64,000 nucleotides of DNA from an uncultured Eubacteriales bacterium. GTDB lineage: Bacteria > Bacillota > Clostridia > Lachnospirales > Lachnospiraceae. The notes beneath the pieces are model-generated. The model was not told where the DNA came from and searched no databases. It saw nothing but the letters and a program-made list of their open reading frames with translations. A program made the position numbers and the translations under genes. Of the stretch, positions 61,201 to 64,000 are shown piece by piece. Numbering within the stretch: position 1 is the stretch's first letter; every line of letters starts with the position of its first letter. Location of the stretch: NCBI GenBank assembly GCA_951800645.1, contig CATOIK010000003.1, forward strand, positions 96,805-160,804. The letters are read 5' to 3'.

Positions 61201-64000
61201 ATCGCCAGCTTATCTTTCTCATCCGGGTCGGTTGGGTCGATAATGGTCTGGCTTCCCTTTACTACTACATTCACAGTTACGCTTGCTTCCTGCTTTCCAT
61301 GAGTCGCTTTAAAGGTCAGCTCATAAATGCCGCCGTCTGTTCCGGCATCGTTGATAGCTTCCACACCTGTTACCGTAATATCCTCTGCCTTCGTTCCGGA
61401 CTTGATCAGCACTGCTTTTACTTCTGCTTTTTCTTTTGCAGCTTCTTCTGTCAATGCCTTTGCATCTGCATTTTCCAGTGTAAAGCCATGGGCTGTAATT
61501 GCCAGCTTATCTTCCTCATCCGGGTCGGTGGGGTCGATAACCGTCTGATCGCCCTCTACAACTACTTTGACTTCCGTTTCTGCATCCTTACCTTCATGGG
61601 CTGCGGTAAAGGTCAGATCGAAGATTCCGCCTTCCCTGGTTACAGCATTGATCGCATCAAGGTCAGCAGCTTTTGCTTCCACATCCAGTGCTTCTCCAGT
61701 TGCAATTACATAAGCTTTCGCATTGGCTTTTTCTGCTGCCTTAGCAGAATCTAAGGCCTTAGCGTCTGTCTGGCTTATGTTAAATCCATCTGCGGTAATG
61801 GCAATGGTTCCGGTCTCATCAGTTCCGGTCTGGTCGCCAGTTACAACTACCTTAACGGTAACATCAGCAGTAACCTCCGCTCCTGCTTCATCCGTATCCG
61901 TTACGGTAAAGGTCAAGTCATAGATACCTTCTTTTCCGCTGTTGATTTCAGTAAGGTCACTTACGGCAATCTTACCTGCATCTACAGACTGGTTACTCTT
62001 TAACCATTTCGCTGCCACCTTGGAATTGGTCTTGGCTGATTCTGCATCCAGAACAGCTTCCTGTTTCACAAAGCCATTGGCTGTGATCACCAGGATGTCG
62101 TTCTCGCCTTCTCCGCCTCCGGTTGCTGTACCTTTGACTACTGCTTTTACCGTGACGCTGGCAGTTGCTCCACTTGCCGGGTCAGTTGCTGCCAAAGTAA
62201 TCTCAGTATCTCCGCCTTTTTCTGTAATGGCTTTGAATGCATTAAAGGTGTCGTCTGTTACTTTGATATTGGACTGATCTAAGGAAACTGCTGTCTCCAC
62301 AATCCAGGCCTGAGCATGAGCTTCAGCTACCAGAGCATTGTTATCCATGGCCTTGGCAGTCTCATAGTCTACCAGCACATGGTCTGCTGTAATCGCTACA
62401 GTTACATCGCCTTCCGGATCTGTGGTTCCAGTCTGGTCGCCTTTTACTGCTGCCTTCACAGTTCTGTTTACGGTATAGATCTGTCCCTCAATCTCTGTTT
62501 CAGCAGTAAAGGTCAGATCATAAACTCCGCCTTCTGTTCCGGCGTCTTTGATTGTTTGAATCTGGTTCCCATCCGCTGTAGGTATGATAGCCTTGAGACT
62601 CTCTACCTCGTATGCAGACGCTCCGGCTTTCTCTATTGCCTTTGCCTCATCAAAGTCTGCCAGCTCGCTCTGCTCCAGGGTAAATCCATGAGCGCTAAGC
62701 GCAATCTTATTATGCGGGTCTATGGAGGTTCCATCTCCGCTTACCATTACATCAACAGTCACTTTGGCACTCTTATCTTCTCCTGCAAGATTCTGCTTCG
62801 TAATGCTGAAGGTTAACGGATAAATGCCGTCTTTGTTCTGGTTGATTGCAGCAAGCTGCTTGTTTTCTTTATCAACAAGAATCTCTCCTCTGTCAATGTC
62901 GCCTTTCTTAATCCAGTAAGCTTTGGCAGCTGCCTTGGAATCTCCCTTCGCTATCTCTGCTGTTAAATCAGCTTCTTCCCTAGTCTTGGCAAAGTTCTTT
63001 GCTTCAATTACCAGAATGTCGCCGTCCACAACAATGCCGTCAGTGTTCTTTCCTTTGACTACTACTTGTACAGTAATCTCTGCGGTTACACCGTCTTTCT
63101 GGGCACTTAAGGTCATGGGAGCGATGCCGCCTTCATCTCCAATTACCTGGATTGCGGCAAAGTGACCGGCTGCCATAGTAACGGGCAGTTCTTCTCCAGT
63201 TTCCAGAACATAGGCTTTTGCCTTGGCATTTACCTTAATCAGTGCCTGTTCTTCAATAGTCTTATTTACACCATTGTTTAACAGCACTGGCTGAGCCGTA
63301 ATGACTACATTCATTCCTGTATCTGGTTCTTCCGGATCAATGATAGTCTGGTCGCCGTCTACGGCTGCTTTGACTTTGGCAGATGCACGCTTTCCGTCAT
63401 GTTCTGCCGTAAAGGTCAGGTCGAAAATTCCGCCTTCCTTCGTTACATTATGGATCTTTGTAAGGTCAGCGGCTGCTGCGGTAACCGTAAGCTCCTCTCC
63501 GGTTTTCACAATGAAGGCCTTTGCATTGGCTTTTCCTGCTGCAGTCTCTCCTGTTAAGGACTTGGCTTCCGTCTGGGTCAGTCTGAAGCCGTCTGCTGTG
63601 ATGGCAATGGTTCCTGTCTCATCAGTTCCGGTCTGGTCGCCCTTCACCACTACATTTACGGTAACAGTGGCTGTCTTTGCTTCGCCCTGAGCATCTGTTC
63701 TGCTTACGGAGAAGGTCAGCGGATATACTCCGTCTGTTCCGCCGTTGATTGCAGTAAGCTGATTCTCATCTACGGTAACACCATCAGTTAAATCTGTTCC
63801 GGCTCCTGCCAGCTTTGCCTTAACCTCAGACAGTTCCTTGGCCTTAGCTGCATCCAGATTTTCTTCCGGCTTCACAAAACCATGGGCTGTGATAACCAGA
63901 ATGTCATCGTCTACCTCTGTTCCGCCGTTATTGCTTCCCTTTACAAGCACATCTACGGTGATGGATGCCGAAGCTCCCTCGTAGGCGGCTGTCAGCGGCA
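58230..64000 (-). CDS. Giant repeat-built, wall-anchored surface protein (N-terminus outside window)
   Basis: At least 1922 residues are in the window; the frame is open to base 64000, so the signal peptide and N-terminus are missing. It contains about 18 full modules of roughly 95-105 residues, each starting ITAHGF-like and ending VVVKGSQT-DPTDP. Each looks like a short helix (AKALTEETAKANA) followed by a beta-rich Ig-like fold (GGIYDLTFTA...ASVTVNVVVKG). After the last module come a Gly/Ser stretch, a Pro-rich segment (GPGVPTPIIPLVPGD), the sorting motif IPKTG, a hydrophobic helix (FLIMFLAALLAGTGYT) and RRKKRKEK. It is an adhesin-like stalk. The sortase that probably anchors it follows directly. 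What it binds cannot be said without the N-terminus. Confidence 0.9.
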   Translation of the reverse strand, partial: PLTAAYEGASASITVDVLVKGSNNGGTEVDDDILVITAHGFVKPEENLDAAKAKELSEVKAKLAGAGTDLTDGVTVDENQLTAINGGTDGVYPLTFSVSRTDAQGEAKTATVTVNVVVKGDQTGTDETGTIAITADGFRLTQTEAKSLTGETAAGKANAKAFIVKTGEELTVTAAAADLTKIHNVTKEGGIFDLTFTAEHDGKRASAKVKAAVDGDQTIIDPEEPDTGMNVVITAQPVLLNNGVNKTIEEQALIKVNAKAKAYVLETGEELPVTMAAGHFAAIQVIGDEGGIAPMTLSAQKDGVTAEITVQVVVKGKNTDGIVVDGDILVIEAKNFAKTREEADLTAEIAKGDSKAAAKAYWIKKGDIDRGEILVDKENKQLAAINQNKDGIYPLTFSITKQNLAGEDKSAKVTVDVMVSGDGTSIDPHNKIALSAHGFTLEQSELADFDEAKAIEKAGASAYEVESLKAIIPTADGNQIQTIKDAGTEGGVYDLTFTAETEIEGQIYTVNRTVKAAVKGDQTGTTDPEGDVTVAITADHVLVDYETAKAMDNNALVAEAHAQAWIVETAVSLDQSNIKVTDDTFNAFKAITEKGGDTEITLAATDPASGATASVTVKAVVKGTATGGGEGENDILVITANGFVKQEAVLDAESAKTNSKVAAKWLKSNQSVDAGKIAVSDLTEINSGKEGIYDLTFTVTDTDEAGAEVTADVTVKVVVTGDQTGTDETGTIAITADGFNISQTDAKALDSAKAAEKANAKAYVIATGEALDVEAKAADLDAINAVTREGGIFDLTFTAAHEGKDAETEVKVVVEGDQTVIDPTDPDEEDKLAITAHGFTLENADAKALTEEAAKEKAEVKAVLIKSGTKAEDITVTGVEAINDAGTDGGIYELTFKATHGKQEASVTVNVVVKGSQTIIDPTDPDEKDKLAITAHGFTLENEEAKALTKETAKANADVKALLTKSGTEVTDITVTGEVAIMNAGTDGGIYDLTFTAVHGEQKASVTVNVVVKGSQTVIDPTDPDEEDKLAVTAHGFTLENADAKALTEEAAKEKAEVKAVLIKSGTKAEDITVTGVEAINNAGTDGGIYELTFKATHGKQEASVTVNVVVKGSQTIIDPTDPEDPDADKLAITAHGFTLENEEAKALTEETAKANADVKALLTKSGTEVTDITVTGVEAINDAGTDGGIYDLTFTAVHGEQKASVTVNVVVKGSQTVIDPTDPDEEDKLAITAHGFTLENADAKELTEEAAKAKAEVKAVLIKSGTKAEDITLEGMEAIVTAGTDGGIYDLTFTAVHGEQKASVTVSVVVKGSQTVIDPTDPENPDADKLAITAHGFILEHAEAKGLTEETAKANAEVKAVLTKSGTEVTNITAAGVEEITEAGEDGGIYKLTFTAVYGEGDKQQTASTTVNVVVKGSQTVIDPTDPENPDADKLVITAHGFTLENEEAKDLTEETAKTNAGVKALLTKSGTEVTDITIDGMQAITEAGRDGGIYDLTFTAIYGEQKASVTVSVAVKGSQTVIDPIDPDEKETLAISAKGFTLEHEEAAKLDETLAKEKSGVKAVIVETGKKVDNITVTGLEAIKAAGEDGGVYELTFAAETESGKKASTSVKVVVKGSQTTIDPPIDPDEKETLAITAFGFVKPDEAVLTAEDAKVLSKVQAWFVESGEQLSQEQISVDEVQLAVINQNAEGIYELTFTAAAAERAVGTRSVSTTVNVVVKGDQTIVDPIDPEDDALVLRGHGFERPKQQITAEEAITLAGVEAWLVKSGIRLPSSLIQVNAEQLTEINRNRTAEYPLTFTISYGDAYAELTVTVSVKRHGSGDGGSSGGSGGSGTGGSSGNGGPGVPTPIIPLVPGDSGMGAETGQGAGKTEDSEFSSTIPKTGVETNEDLYRNGFLIMFLAALLAGTGYTRRKKRKEK
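58540..64000. repeat. Tandem array of ~300-bp modules in the surface protein gene
   Basis: About 18 modules of 290-315 bases lie head to tail. Those between about 59400 and 61560 are nearly identical and alternate in two types. Sequence at 60301-60420 matches that at 60901-61020 with few changes at exactly 600 bases, and 60721-60895 matches 61315-61489 with about one change at 594 bases. This shows recent doubling of a two-module unit. Confidence 0.9.

Noticed and set aside
1..64000. CRISPR arrays, tRNA or rRNA genes
   Set aside because: No short regularly spaced repeats, cloverleaf with CCA end, or rRNA-like stretch was found by reading; the only regular repeats are the coding modules at 58.5-64 kb.

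Overview
The window looks like chromosome of a spore-forming gut Clostridium of the Lachnospiraceae type. The evidence is a complete spoIIAA-spoIIAB-sigF block with spoVA genes, pyruvate:ferredoxin oxidoreductase, a T-box leader on leuS, a class B sortase, strong GGAGG ribosome sites with frequent TTG and GTG starts, and several Lachnospiraceae-type proteins of unknown function. No rRNA, tRNA or CRISPR array was seen.

Layout. 1-1.4 kb: the end of a three-subunit molybdenum hydroxylase (xanthine dehydrogenase type). 1.5-8.9 kb: a minus-strand run ruvA-ruvB-zapA-U32 peptidase-ftsW/rodA-PBP, linking DNA repair to division and wall synthesis. A candidate LexA box lies between ruvA and a divergent exonuclease gene. 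9-14.6 kb: exonuclease, MntR-like regulator, and nifJ with a leader of three hairpins. 14.6-21 kb: a VanW protein, P1 peptidase, AI-2E transporter, a Cys-rich mini-protein, small unknown proteins and an L,D-transpeptidase that follows leuS. 21-30.3 kb: leuS with its T-box, a five-gene peptide ABC transporter, and a CPBP protease. 30.4-36.2 kb: an EF-G paralogue and a divergent aroF-tyrA-aroA operon. 36.2-38.1 kb: a secreted SGNH hydrolase.

38.2-41.2 kb is the most unusual stretch. An AT-rich segment carrying one lipoprotein flavin reductase gene sits at the 3' end of spoVAC and is bounded by an exact 89-bp direct repeat of spoVAC. The repeat copy next to old chromosome keeps one 3' end of the gene. 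The copy inside the full-length gene has a different 3' end of the same length and character. This is what an element that enters a gene's 3' end and rebuilds it would leave. spoVAD and spoVAE are not found after spoVAC.

41-44.3 kb: spoVAC, spoVAB, spoVAA, a small membrane protein, sigF, spoIIAB, spoIIAA. 44.4-55.5 kb: a long co-directional block of a very large protein of unknown function, an Hsp70/actin-like protein, a helical-repeat protein, valS, folC, a 45-aa protein and a membrane TPR protein. 55.6-57.3 kb: a DUF4364 protein and galE. 57.4-64 kb: a class B sortase translationally coupled to a giant repeat-built, wall-anchored surface protein that runs off the right edge.
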